Shown: positions 1-7,664, counted from the stretch's first letter. The stretch: 64,000 bases of DNA from Caulobacter endophyticus (GCF_029543245.1 NZ_JARQWV010000024.1:18051-82050); one strand, 5' to 3'. Notes: generated from the sequence alone by a model not told the origin. A program made the numbers and translations.

Positions 1-78
1 GGCGCGGGCAGCGGCGGGAAGGAGCGCCATGGCGGCTGTCCCGAGGGCCACAGCCCGTCGCGAGGTGTCGATGGCCAT
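1..78 (-). CDS. N-terminus of an exported protein, cut by the window edge
   Basis: Only the first 26 codons lie in the window. The ATG at 78 reads leftward and is preceded by a good Shine-Dalgarno, GGAGGA, 4 nt upstream. The peptide has a twin-arginine-like n-region (TSRR), a hydrophobic stretch (AVALGTAAMALLPA) and an AARA cleavage-like end, so it is a signal peptide of Sec or Tat type. It is divergent from the carboxylase gene and about 210 bp away. The mature protein is outside the window and no function can be given. Confidence 0.6.
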   Translation of the reverse strand, partial: MAIDTSRRAVALGTAAMALLPAAARA

Positions 79-289
79 GTTTCCTCCAGGCACGCTTTTA
101 CGGAGCGCGATCTAGGAAGACATGGCGGCGCTTTGCAACGGCGAGGGCAGGGGGCAAGCTGGCGGCGTTGCCGTGGTGTGCGGCAAAGGTCGTGCTGGTC
201 TATCGGTGTTTTAGGGCATAAACCTCGGCCGATAACGAAGCATGCGACAGAGGCTGGCCCTATACCGCCTCGTCCCGAGGAGGAACGCG

Positions 290-2254
290 TTGATCGAGTC
301 GGTTCTGATCGCCAATCGCGGCGAGATCGCGCGCCGGATCATCCGCACCGCGCGCGAGATGGGCGTTCGCACCATCGCCGTCCATTCCGAGGCCGACACC
401 CACGCCCCGTTCGTGATGGAGGCCGACATGGCCATCCTGATCGGCGGCTCGCCGGCCCGTGAGAGCTATCTCGACCCGGCCAAGATCCTGGCCGCCGCGC
501 GCCAGACCGGCGCCGAGGCGATCCACCCCGGCTACGGCTTCCTGTCGGAAAACGCCGACTTCGCCCAGGCGGTGATCGATGCAGGGCTCGTCTGGATCGG
601 CCCGCCGCCGTCGGCGATCCGCGCCATGGGCCTGAAGGACGCCGCCAAGAAGGTCATGATCGAGGCCGGCGTGCCGACCACGCCCGGCTATCTGGGCGAC
701 GACCAGTCGGTCGAGCGGCTGACCGCCGAGGCTGGGAAGATCGGCTTCCCCGTGCTGATCAAGGCCGTGGCCGGCGGCGGCGGCAAGGGCATGCGCAAGG
801 TCGACCGGGCCGAAGATTTCGTCGAAGCCCTGGGCTCGTGCCGCCGCGAGGCCGCCGCCAGCTTCGGCGACGACCGCGTCCTGCTTGAGAAATGGATCAC
901 CAGCCCGCGCCACATCGAGGTGCAGGTGTTCGGCGACCAGTTCGGCGATGTCGTCCACCTGTTCGAGCGCGACTGCTCGCTGCAACGCCGCCACCAGAAG
1001 GTCATCGAGGAGGCTCCGGCCCCCGGCATGGACGAGGAGACGCGTGAGGCGGTGTGCGGGGCGGCCGTGCGCGCGGCCCAGGCCGTCGGCTATGTGGGCG
1101 CGGGCACGGTGGAGTTCATCGCCGACGCCAGCGAGGGCCTGCGCGCCGACCGCATCTGGTTCATGGAGATGAACACCCGCCTGCAGGTCGAGCATCCGGT
1201 CACCGAGATGGTCACCGGCCAGGACCTGGTCGAATGGCAACTGCGCGTCGCCTCGGGCGAGCCCTTGCCCCTGGCGCAGGACGAGATCGAGCTGCAGGGC
1301 TGGGCCATGGAGGCGCGCCTCTATGCCGAGAACCCGGCCACCGGCTTCCTGCCCTCGACCGGTCCGCTGAAGCATTTCCGCCTGCCCGAGGGCGACGTGC
1401 GCGTCGACAGCGCGGTGGAGGAGGGCGGCGAGGTCACGCCCTTCTATGATCCGATGATCGCCAAGCTGATCGCCCACGGCGTCGACCGCGAGGACGCGGC
1501 CCATCGCCTGGCCGAGGCCTGCAAGCTGGTCGAGGTCTATCCCGTGAAGACCAACGCCGCCTTCCTGGCCGCCTGCGCCAGCCATCCGGACTTCGTCGAG
1601 GGCGCGATCGACACCGGCTTCATCGCCGCGCGGCTGGACGAGCTGACCGAGCGCCGGTTCTCTGACGCTCCGACCCTGGCCGCGATCGGCCAGCGGCTGG
1701 AGACCTTCATGGCCGCCGACCAGCCCAAGGCCGATCCGTGGGCCAGCGCGCCGTCGCGCCTGCTGGGCTTCCGCATGGGCGCGCCGCGCGCCGCCATGGC
1801 GCTGCCGCTGACCGTGGACGGCGCCAGGGTGCCGCTGCGCGTGGGCCTGGTGACCGGCGCGGGCGACGACTGGTCGTGGGACATCACCGTCGAGGACGGC
1901 CGGCCGCTCGACGACGTCGACGTGCTGCCCGGCGTCTACGGCCGCGATCCGCTCTATGTGTTCGAGGGCGGCGACGTGCGGGAGTTCGATTTCGCGCCTC
2001 AAGTCGGCGGCGGCGCCCATGGCGCGGCGTCGGACGGGGCGATCCTGTCGCCCATGCCGGGCAAGGTGGTGTCGGTGGCGGTCTCGGCCGGCCAGGCCGT
2101 CACCAAGGGTCAGACCCTGTTGGTGCTGGAAGCCATGAAGATGGAACACGCCCTGGCCGCCCCGTTCGACGGCGTGGTCGGCGAACTGTCGGCCGTGGCC
2201 GGCGGCCAGGTGGCCGAGGGCGTGGTGCTGGCGCGGCTGGAGGCGGCCGGCTAA
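290..2254 (+). CDS. mccA: 3-methylcrotonyl-CoA carboxylase, biotin-containing alpha subunit (acyl-CoA carboxylase family)
   Basis: Carries ATP-dependent carboxylation of biotin for an acyl-CoA carboxylase, most likely methylcrotonyl-CoA carboxylase of leucine breakdown. The 654-residue protein begins with the biotin carboxylase N-domain (ESVLIANRGEIARRI), has the ATP-grasp glycine loop AGGGGKGMR near residues 161-169, the EMNTRLQVEHPVTEM block of biotin carboxylases, and a C-terminal biotinyl domain with EAMKMEH, where Lys617 would carry biotin. I chose TTG at 290 because AGGAGG lies 6-7 nt upstream and the family starts at this point; an in-frame ATG at 242 would add 16 unconserved residues. 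The carboxyltransferase (beta) subunit is not in the window. The EAMKMEH context favours methylcrotonyl- over propionyl-CoA carboxylase, but substrate is inferred. Confidence 0.9.
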   Translation: MIESVLIANRGEIARRIIRTAREMGVRTIAVHSEADTHAPFVMEADMAILIGGSPARESYLDPAKILAAARQTGAEAIHPGYGFLSENADFAQAVIDAGLVWIGPPPSAIRAMGLKDAAKKVMIEAGVPTTPGYLGDDQSVERLTAEAGKIGFPVLIKAVAGGGGKGMRKVDRAEDFVEALGSCRREAAASFGDDRVLLEKWITSPRHIEVQVFGDQFGDVVHLFERDCSLQRRHQKVIEEAPAPGMDEETREAVCGAAVRAAQAVGYVGAGTVEFIADASEGLRADRIWFMEMNTRLQVEHPVTEMVTGQDLVEWQLRVASGEPLPLAQDEIELQGWAMEARLYAENPATGFLPSTGPLKHFRLPEGDVRVDSAVEEGGEVTPFYDPMIAKLIAHGVDREDAAHRLAEACKLVEVYPVKTNAAFLAACASHPDFVEGAIDTGFIAARLDELTERRFSDAPTLAAIGQRLETFMAADQPKADPWASAPSRLLGFRMGAPRAAMALPLTVDGARVPLRVGLVTGAGDDWSWDITVEDGRPLDDVDVLPGVYGRDPLYVFEGGDVREFDFAPQVGGGAHGAASDGAILSPMPGKVVSVAVSAGQAVTKGQTLLVLEAMKMEHALAAPFDGVVGELSAVAGGQVAEGVVLARLEAAG

Positions 2255-2268
2255 CCAGCTCTCAAGCT

Positions 2269-2302
2269 CCGTAAAATCCCCGCGAAAGCGGGGATTTTAC
2301 GG
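2269..2302. repeat. Family A intergenic palindrome (CCCCGCGAAAGCGGGG)
   Basis: A perfect 15-bp stem (CCGTAAAATCCCCGC / GCGGGGATTTTACGG) closed by a GAAA loop, 14 bp after the carboxylase stop. The core recurs at 5335-5360, 5411-5431 and 63806-63830. It may act as a transcription terminator or mRNA 3' end, though no T-tract follows. Confidence 0.8.
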
Positions 2303-2367
2303 GTGAGGAGCGGGGCTCGTCCGAGCCTTCCGCTTGCGCCGCGGCCACCACGCGCTAAATCGGCCTC

Positions 2368-2766
2368 ATGGCTCTGCACATGATCAAGCTGGTCGTCGGC
2401 TGCGACACGATCGACGACCTCGTCGCCTGGCACAAGGAAGGCCATCCGTGGGTGATGCACACCCGGATGACGCCCAAGCGGATCGACGAGATCCTCGACG
2501 GCGGCTCGCTGTATCGCGTGTTCAAGGGCCAGGTGCTGTGCCGCCAGACGATCCTGGCCATCGACACGGTGGGCGAGGGGCAGAATGCGCGCTGCGAGGT
2601 GACGGTCGATCCGAACATCGTCCGCGTCGCGCCGCAGCCGCGCCGGGCCTTCCAGGGCTGGCGCTATCTGAAGCCCGAGGACGCGCCGCCCGACCTCACC
2701 GAGGGCGAGGCCGCCGAAATGCCGCCCGAGCTGGCTCGCCAACTGCGGGAGCTGGGCGCCTGGTGA
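2368..2766 (+). CDS. DUF1489 family protein
   Basis: A 132-residue cytoplasmic protein beginning MALHMIKLVVGCDTIDDL, which matches the start of the DUF1489 family, a conserved alphaproteobacterial group of unknown function. Further recognisable family features are the central VMHTRMTPKR segment and the FQGWRYL motif near residues 91-97. No signal peptide or membrane segment. It stands alone after the family A palindrome, in the same direction as the carboxylase, and is followed by a tiny membrane-peptide gene. Function is unknown; family assignment is from sequence recognition. Confidence 0.85.
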   Translation: MALHMIKLVVGCDTIDDLVAWHKEGHPWVMHTRMTPKRIDEILDGGSLYRVFKGQVLCRQTILAIDTVGEGQNARCEVTVDPNIVRVAPQPRRAFQGWRYLKPEDAPPDLTEGEAAEMPPELARQLRELGAW

Positions 2767-2832
2767 CCGCTTAGCGGATCATCAACCCAGGCGTGCGACG
2801 ATCCTCGCTCGACCTTCACGGGGAGAGCGAAG

Positions 2833-2922
2833 ATGCGACTGGCCTATATGGCGCTCGGCATGGGTCTGCTGTTCCTGGCGATGATGATCGCCGTCGGCCT
2901 AGCCCTGGTGACGAAGGCTTAA
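2833..2922 (+). CDS. 29-residue single-pass membrane peptide
   Basis: A short frame with an ATG at 2833 preceded by GGGGAGAG (spacing 6-7 nt) and ended by TAA at 2920. The peptide starts MRLAYMALGMG, has a hydrophobic core of about 20 residues (LLFLAMMIAVGLALV) and ends TKA, giving the shape of a small inner-membrane protein. The good ribosome site, the uninterrupted transmembrane core and the hairpin immediately after the stop support a real gene. Nothing is known about its role; conservation in other Caulobacter genomes would be the test. Confidence 0.55.
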   Translation: MRLAYMALGMGLLFLAMMIAVGLALVTKA

Positions 2923-2942
2923 GGGCGCCGTCTCAGGCGCCC
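2923..2942. terminator. Hairpin after the small membrane peptide, between convergent genes
   Basis: GGGCGCC (2923-2929) pairs with GGCGCCC (2936-2942) around a 6-nt loop. It begins directly after the stop of the 29-residue peptide and lies just before the panC stop on the other strand. It is followed by a C-run instead of T's, so termination is inferred from position only. Confidence 0.4.
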
Positions 2943-2948
2943 CCCCGT

Positions 2949-3797
2949 TCAGGCGCCCATGTTGTCGATCAGGCGGGTCTTGCCCAGCCAGGCGGCCGCC
3001 AGCAGGCGAGCCTTTGCGCCATGCAGCGCGTCCGGCCCCAGACGCGACAGGTCGTCGGCGTCGCGGAAATCGAAATAGTCCACCTGCCTGAAGCCGGCGG
3101 CCTCTAGCGCGGCCTTGCCGGCGGCCTCGGCCGTCTCGACGCGCTCGCCGGCCTGCACGGCGGCGATGGCGGCCTTCATGGCGTCGGGCAGGGCCACGGC
3201 GGCGGCGCGTTCCTCGGGCGACAGGTAGGCGTTGCGCGAGGAGAGGGCCAGGCCGTCCTCGGCGCGGGCGGTCGGGGCGCCGACGATCTCGACGGGCAGA
3301 TCAAGGTCACGGGTCACGCGGCGGATGACCTGAAGCTGCTGGTAGTCCTTCTCGCCGAAGACGGCGATGTCCGGTTCCGCCTGGATCAGCAGCTTGGTGA
3401 CGACGGTGGCCACGCCGCCGAAGAACTGCGGGCGGGCCGCGCCTTCCAGCGGTTCGGAGACGCCCGTCAGGTTGATCGTGGTGGAGAAGCCCTGCGGGTA
3501 CATTTCGGCCGCATTAGGCGCGAACAGCAGGTCGCAGCCGGCGCTTTCGAGAAGTTCGGCGTCGCGGGCTTCGCCGCGCGGATAGGCGTCGAAGTCCTCG
3601 TGCGGGGCGAACTGCTTGGGATTGACGAAGACGCTGGCCACCGTGCGCTTCACGCGGGTCTGGGCCAGGCGGATCAGCGACAGGTGGCCGTCGTGCAGCG
3701 CGCCCATGGTCGGAATCAGCCCCACCTGCTCGCCGGCGGCTTTCCAGGCGCGGACCTGTTCACGCAGTTCGGCGACGGTGCGGACGATACGGGTCAT
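2949..3797 (-). CDS. panC: Pantoate--beta-alanine ligase (pantothenate synthetase)
   Basis: Joins pantoate and beta-alanine with ATP to make pantothenate, the precursor of coenzyme A. The 282-residue length is normal. PTMGALHDGH at residues 29-38 holds the HxGH-type adenylation motif, followed by VFVNPKQF, the FGEKDYQQ segment and the KMSK-like LALSSRNAYLS loop. Its start at 3797 is divergent from mipZ, with about 200 bp of shared promoter region. panB is not in the window. Confidence 0.97.
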   Translation of the reverse strand: MTRIVRTVAELREQVRAWKAAGEQVGLIPTMGALHDGHLSLIRLAQTRVKRTVASVFVNPKQFAPHEDFDAYPRGEARDAELLESAGCDLLFAPNAAEMYPQGFSTTINLTGVSEPLEGAARPQFFGGVATVVTKLLIQAEPDIAVFGEKDYQQLQVIRRVTRDLDLPVEIVGAPTARAEDGLALSSRNAYLSPEERAAAVALPDAMKAAIAAVQAGERVETAEAAGKAALEAAGFRQVDYFDFRDADDLSRLGPDALHGAKARLLAAAWLGKTRLIDNMGA

Positions 3798-3804
3798 GTC
3801 GGGG

Positions 3805-3976
3805 GACTCTGCTGCGACGCAAAAACGAGCGTTCGGACGCGCGGCTTATGGCCGATATGGGACAGCGGGTCCACCTGCGACACCGAGTCTGTGGACGCAG
3901 GGCGCCATAAGATTGACGCTAGGAGCGCGCAGGGCGTTTCATGCGCGTTAAGATTTTGGTTAGATTCGCCCGAGTC
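3805..3976 (+). promoter_or_regulatory. mipZ promoter region with four GANTC (CcrM) sites
   Basis: The 200-bp gap between panC and mipZ holds GACTC (3805-3809), GAGTC (3885-3889), GATTC (3963-3967) and GAGTC (3972-3976). The third overlaps a -10-like TAGATT (3961-3966), an arrangement typical of GcrA/CcrM-controlled promoters in Caulobacter, where adenine methylation inside the -10 region affects GcrA recruitment. mipZ is known in C. crescentus as a methylation-dependent gene. A TTAA at 3948-3951 could be half of a CtrA site. Sites are seen directly; the promoter role is inferred. Confidence 0.6.
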
Positions 3977-3998
3977 GGCGGAACGAAGGATGAAGCCT

Positions 3999-4835
3999 AT
4001 GGCCGAAACGCGCGTGATCGTCGTCGGCAACGAAAAGGGCGGTGCCGGCAAGTCCACCATCGCGATGCACCTGATGACGTCGCTGCTGTACGGCGGCGCC
4101 CGGGTCGCCATCATGGACCTGGACCTGCGCCAGTGCACCAGCATGCGGTTCTGCGAGAACCGCGCGGCCTGGCTGGCCGGCAACGACGTCAAGCTGCCGA
4201 TGCCGCAGACCTTCCGTCTCAGCGAGGATGACGTGGCCCTGGCCGCCGGATCCGAGGCCGAGCAGGTCGCCGCGTTCGAGAAGGCGTTCCTGGCCGCGCG
4301 CGAGGTCGCCGACTTCGTGCTGATCGACACCCCCGGCGGCGACACCCAGATCACGCGCATGGCCCACGGCCTGGCCGACCTGATCGTCACCCCGATGAAC
4401 GACAGCTTCGTCGACTTCGACATGCTGGGCCACGTCGACCCGGTGACCATGGAGCTGCAGAAGCCCAGCCTCTATTCCCAGACGGTGTGGGAGGCCCGCA
4501 AGGCCCGCGCCATGGCCGGCCAGCGCCAGCCGCTGGACTGGGTGGTGCTGCGCAACCGCCTGGCCACCACCGAGGCCCGTAACCGCAAGCGCCTGGAAGA
4601 CCGCCTGACGGCCCTGGCCAAGCGCGTGGGCTTCCGCATGGGCCCCGGCCTGCGCGACCGCGTGATCTATCGCGAACTGTTCCCGTTCGGCCTGACCATC
4701 GCCGACCTGTCGACCCAGGTGCGTCCGGTGCCGGTGTCGCTGCAGCATCTGGCCGCGCGCCAGGAGTTGCGGGCCCTGATGCACTCGCTTGGCCTGGCCG
4801 CCTTCTCGGGCGAAACTCTGCTCGCCGCCCAGTAA
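3999..4835 (+). CDS. mipZ: Division-site positioning ATPase MipZ
   Basis: P-loop ATPase of the ParA/MinD group that forms a gradient from the pole-bound ParB-parS complexes and blocks FtsZ assembly away from midcell. The 278-residue protein has the deviant Walker A KGGAGKST at residues 13-20, the IMDLDLRQ segment and LIDTPGGD. Long blocks match C. crescentus MipZ as I know it, such as MAETRVIVVGNEKGGAGKST at the start and the SGET.LAAQ end. ATG at 3999 is chosen because it gives the known N-terminus and has AAGGA about 9 nt upstream; an ATG three codons earlier (3990) is possible. The next gene, a J-domain protein, follows by 27 bp in the same direction. Confidence 0.97.
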   Translation: MAETRVIVVGNEKGGAGKSTIAMHLMTSLLYGGARVAIMDLDLRQCTSMRFCENRAAWLAGNDVKLPMPQTFRLSEDDVALAAGSEAEQVAAFEKAFLAAREVADFVLIDTPGGDTQITRMAHGLADLIVTPMNDSFVDFDMLGHVDPVTMELQKPSLYSQTVWEARKARAMAGQRQPLDWVVLRNRLATTEARNRKRLEDRLTALAKRVGFRMGPGLRDRVIYRELFPFGLTIADLSTQVRPVPVSLQHLAARQELRALMHSLGLAAFSGETLLAAQ

Positions 4836-4862
4836 TCCGTTGGGGCGGCGCCGGGTCCGCGC

Positions 4863-5294
4863 ATGCTGTTCTATCTGATCCTCGGCGCGGTGGTCGTCGC
4901 CTGGCTGCTGTGGGGAAAGCGAAAGCCGCTTCTGGTCGGCGAGGGCTGGCGCGTCGGCGCCGGCGTGGCCTCGGCCGCCGCCTTCGCCGCCGCCGCCTAT
5001 GCCGGCGTCCGCAGTCAGTGGCCGGCGACCCTGGCGCTGTGCGTGCTGGGTCTGTGGTGCGCCACCTCGGCCCGCCAGCGGCCGGTGATCCGCAAGGTCT
5101 CCGAAACGGGCAAGGCCCAGCTGTCGGCCAGCGAGGCCCGCTCCATTCTCGGCGTCGACGCCAAGGCCGGCCCCGACGAGATCCAGGCCGCCTATGCCCG
5201 CCTGATCCGCCTGGCCCATCCCGACAAGGGCGGCACGGCGGGCCTGGCCGCGCAGCTGAACGCGGCGCGGGATCGACTGCTGAAGGGGCGGTGA
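4863..5294 (+). CDS. Membrane-anchored J-domain protein
   Basis: A 143-residue protein with an N-terminal transmembrane segment (LFYLILGAVVVAWLLW), a second hydrophobic stretch around residues 30-70, and a C-terminal J-domain whose HPD motif sits at residues 119-121 (LAHPDKGG). The layout resembles the DjlA/Tim14-like class, in which the J-domain is tethered to the membrane and stimulates a DnaK-type chaperone. The J-domain is short, with the HPD close to the C-terminus. Located 27 bp after mipZ, probably co-transcribed. The DnaK partner and client are unknown. Confidence 0.85.
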   Translation: MLFYLILGAVVVAWLLWGKRKPLLVGEGWRVGAGVASAAAFAAAAYAGVRSQWPATLALCVLGLWCATSARQRPVIRKVSETGKAQLSASEARSILGVDAKAGPDEIQAAYARLIRLAHPDKGGTAGLAAQLNAARDRLLKGR

Positions 5295-5334
5295 GGCCCC
5301 GGCGCCCGGACCTCTGCGCACCCATCACCGTTCA

Positions 5335-5431
5335 ATCCCCGCGAAGGCGGGGACCCAAGCTGATTTTCAGGGTGAAGCGCGCTCGGCGATAGACCCGCTG
5401 CCTCTGCTTGGATCCCCGCCTTCGCGGGGAT
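5335..5431. repeat. Facing pair of family A palindromes
   Basis: Two copies in opposite orientation: ATCCCCGCGAAGGCGGGG followed by ACCCAAGC (5335-5360), and GCTTGGATCCCCGCC plus TTCGCGGGGAT (5406-5431). The second is the reverse complement of the first with one mismatch, so the whole 97-bp piece can fold as two small hairpins or one large one. It lies after the J-domain gene. Confidence 0.8.
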
Positions 5432-5469
5432 GCTCGGAGGAGGGGAAACGACCCGTTCAAGTGCAATGA

Positions 5470-5501
5470 AAAAGCCGGCAACCGTGAGGTTGCCGGCTTT
5501 T
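5470..5501. terminator. Bidirectional terminator between J-domain and carboxypeptidase genes
   Basis: AAAAGCCGGCAACC (5470-5483), GTGA loop, GGTTGCCGGCTTTT (5488-5501): a perfect 14-bp stem with A's on the left and T's on the right. It lies between convergent genes and can serve both strands; for the carboxypeptidase it sits 26 bp past the stop. Confidence 0.85.
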
Positions 5502-5526
5502 CAATTGTAGATCGCAGGGCTTCTGA

Positions 5527-6837
5527 TCAGCGCGGAGCGATGACCATGCAGGGCTGGCGCTTGGCGCTGATCGCCGAGCAGGCCGCGCGGGCGGCGTCGG
5601 CGGTCATGCCCTGGAACTGGGCGCGGAAGGCGCCGCCGGCGGCGCTGACCACGGCGCCCTCGGCGTCGGCCACGGCCTTGGCGAAGCGATCACGGACGAT
5701 GCCCAGCTGCTTGTTGGCCAGGCTCTTGGACTGGAAGGCGCCGACTTGGACGCTCCATTCGCCCTTGGCCTTCTTCGGGGCCGGCTTGCCGGCGTCCTTG
5801 GCGGCCTTGAGGGTGGGCGAGACCTTCACCGGCGCGGGGCGCGGGTTGTCTGTCAGCACGATCTTCAGGCCGGCCTGGTCGCCGTCGCCCTCTTCCGAGG
5901 AGGGGCGCATGATCGGACCGGTCGGATCGTCTTCATAGAGGTTGGCGGCGATGCTGGTGCGTTCGCCGTGCGAGCGGCGGCGCATCACGTCGAAGCCGGT
6001 GGTCAGCAGGTCTTCCATGTTGTTGTCGCGCCAGGCGGTCGACGAACCGCCCAGAACCACGGCGATCAGGCGGCGGCCGTCGCGCACGGCCGAGCCGGCG
6101 AGGTTGTAGCCCGAGGCGTTGGTGTAGCCGGTCTTCAGGCCGTCGAAGCCCTCCATGCTGGAGAGCAGACGGTTGTGACCGCGGATGTAGCCGCCGCGGA
6201 ACTCGAAGCCCTTGAGGCTGAAGTAGGAATAGTACTGCGGGAAGTCGCGCATCGTGGCGCGCGACAGGATGGCCAGGTCGCGCGCGGTGCTGATCTGGCG
6301 GCTGTCGGGCAGGCCCGAGGCGTTCACGAAGCGGGTGTTGCGCATCCCCAGCTCCTGGCCCCTCAGGGTCATCAGGGCGGCGAAGCGGCTTTCGCTGCCG
6401 CCCAGCTTCTCGGCCATGGCGGTGGCGATGTCGTTGGCCGACTTCACGGCCATGGCGCGAATCGCCTCGTCGACGCTGAGGCTGTCGCCCGGACGCAGGC
6501 CCATCTTGGTGGGAGCCTGGGCGGCGGCGCGCGGCGAGATCGGCACGCGGTCGGTCAGCTTCAGGCGGCCTTCGCTGAGCGCCTCGAACGTCAGGTACAG
6601 CGTCATCACCTTGGTGACCGAGGCCGGATAGCGCGGGCTGTCGGCGCGCTTGTCGTACAGCACCTCGCCCGAATTGGCGTCGATCACGATGGCCGCGTAC
6701 TTGGGTTCGGCGGCGTTCAGCTGCAGGTACGGGATCTGAGCCGAAGCGACGGTGGGAGCAGCGACGCCGACCAGCGAAGCCGCGGCGAGGCCGGCGGCGA
6801 CGAGGAGGCGACGGGCGGAGTTAAGCTTGGCGAACAT
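5527..6837 (-). CDS. D-alanyl-D-alanine carboxypeptidase (DacA/PBP5 type) with C-terminal SPOR domain
   Basis: Serine peptidase of family S11 that trims the terminal D-Ala from peptidoglycan stem peptides in the periplasm. From ATG 6837 the 436-residue protein has a signal peptide ending ASA-Q, then SVTK (73-76), SAN (133-135) and KTG (235-237), the three active-site motifs. Residues from about 365 on (GEWSVQVGAFQSKSLANKQL) form a SPOR repeat, which binds glycan strands stripped of stem peptides at division sites. Longer starts at 6855 and 6900 exist in frame; 6837 gives the cleanest signal peptide. It lacks a clear C-terminal membrane helix, so SPOR may replace the usual anchor. Confidence 0.93.
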   Translation of the reverse strand: MFAKLNSARRLLVAAGLAAASLVGVAAPTVASAQIPYLQLNAAEPKYAAIVIDANSGEVLYDKRADSPRYPASVTKVMTLYLTFEALSEGRLKLTDRVPISPRAAAQAPTKMGLRPGDSLSVDEAIRAMAVKSANDIATAMAEKLGGSESRFAALMTLRGQELGMRNTRFVNASGLPDSRQISTARDLAILSRATMRDFPQYYSYFSLKGFEFRGGYIRGHNRLLSSMEGFDGLKTGYTNASGYNLAGSAVRDGRRLIAVVLGGSSTAWRDNNMEDLLTTGFDVMRRRSHGERTSIAANLYEDDPTGPIMRPSSEEGDGDQAGLKIVLTDNPRPAPVKVSPTLKAAKDAGKPAPKKAKGEWSVQVGAFQSKSLANKQLGIVRDRFAKAVADAEGAVVSAAGGAFRAQFQGMTADAARAACSAISAKRQPCMVIAPR

Positions 6838-7057
6838 GCGACAAACGTCCGTCATTTGAACTGAGCGGTTCCGCACCGCCACACGCGTGAGAGCTAGCAT
6901 GCGCGTTGTCGCCTTACGCCAAAGTAAACAACTGGTGAGCGCTTTCGCCGCAGATTAAGATAAAACTTAGGCGTTGCGGCAACGCTTCGCTCGGCATGCG
7001 GTCCGAGTACGGAGCAGCTTCACCTAGGGTTATGGTGCGCTGCACAAAATCGTTTGA

Positions 7058-7070
7058 CTGCTGCACTGCA
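7058..7070 (+). promoter_or_regulatory. TGC-rich site before the phasin gene (possible PhaR operator)
   Basis: The 336-bp gap 6838-7173 separates the divergent carboxypeptidase and phasin genes and must hold both promoters. Within it, CTGCTGCACTGCA at 7058-7070 and GCGCTGCAC just upstream resemble the CTGC-type sites bound by PhaR, the polyhydroxybutyrate-responsive repressor of phasin genes in other alphaproteobacteria. No other gene or RNA was seen in the gap. The match is by eye and short. Confidence 0.25.
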
Positions 7071-7173
7071 ACATGAGAAAACCATGTCGTCCCAACGCAT
7101 GGCGCGGGATCGCGGCCCGAAAACCCTAACAAGGTCGCGTCGTCCCACCATGACCCGCCCAGGAGCCCTCCCC

Positions 7174-7608
7174 ATGGCCGTCACCGAGACCCTGAAGAGC
7201 ACCGTCGAGCAGTACACCTCCGCCAGCAACCAGGCGTTCAAGGATGGTGTCGACAAGTCCCTCGCCGCCCTGGCCGAAGCCAACACCCATTCCAAGAAGA
7301 ACCTCGAAGCCGTGGTCGCCTCGGTGACCGCCGCCACCAAGGGCGCTGAAGCCCTGGGCGCCGAAGCCTTCGCCTACTCGAAGAAGGCCGCCGAAGACCA
7401 AGTGGCCGCCGCCAAGGCGCTCGCCGCCGCCAAGAGCGTGCAGGAAGCCGTCGAGCTGCAGACCGCCTGGGCCAAGTCGGCCCTGGAAGCCTACATCGCC
7501 CAGCTGAGCAAGGCCTCGGAGATCGTCTCGGCCTCGATCAAGGACTCGGTGAAGCCGCTGAACGAGCGCGTCACCGCCACGGTCGAGAAGTTCCAGGCCG
7601 CTCGCTAA
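7174..7608 (+). CDS. Phasin family protein (polyhydroxyalkanoate granule-associated)
   Basis: Coats polyhydroxyalkanoate granules or acts as a related amphipathic helical protein. The 144 residues are almost entirely helical and alanine/lysine-rich (AATKGAEALGAEAFAYSKKA, then AKSVQEAVELQTAWAKSA), the layout of the phasin_2 family. No signal peptide. ATG at 7174 is chosen for AGGAG 8 nt upstream; an ATG at 7150 is in frame but has no ribosome site. It is followed by an unusual run of terminators. The polymerase and depolymerase genes are not in the window. Confidence 0.9.
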   Translation: MAVTETLKSTVEQYTSASNQAFKDGVDKSLAALAEANTHSKKNLEAVVASVTAATKGAEALGAEAFAYSKKAAEDQVAAAKALAAAKSVQEAVELQTAWAKSALEAYIAQLSKASEIVSASIKDSVKPLNERVTATVEKFQAAR

Positions 7609-7618
7609 TTCGAAATTC

Positions 7619-7645
7619 GGAACGGCCCCGCTTGCGGGCCGTTTC
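7619..7645 (+). terminator. First hairpin after the phasin gene
   Basis: GGAACGGCCC (7619-7628) pairs with GGGCCGTTTC (7636-7645) around CGCTTGC, with one G-T pair. It starts 10 bp after the phasin stop. The T's are only within the stem, so it may work with the array that follows. Confidence 0.65.
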
Positions 7646-7664
7646 CAAGTCTACCCAGCCTTCA

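Noticed and set aside
260..2149. 629-residue minus-strand frame opposite the carboxylase
   Set aside because: Rich in His, Gly, Arg and Asp with no domain; a shadow of a high-GC gene. The same holds for long frames opposite clpA, rnr, topA, xseA and the M49-like gene.
3600..3998. Open frame in phase with mipZ, extending it by 133 codons upstream
   Set aside because: It runs antisense through panC, has no ribosome site, and the known MipZ N-terminus lies at 3999.
6914..7132. 72-residue minus-strand frame between carboxypeptidase and phasin genes
   Set aside because: No ribosome site, composition typical of chance frames at high GC, and it covers the promoter region of both neighbours.
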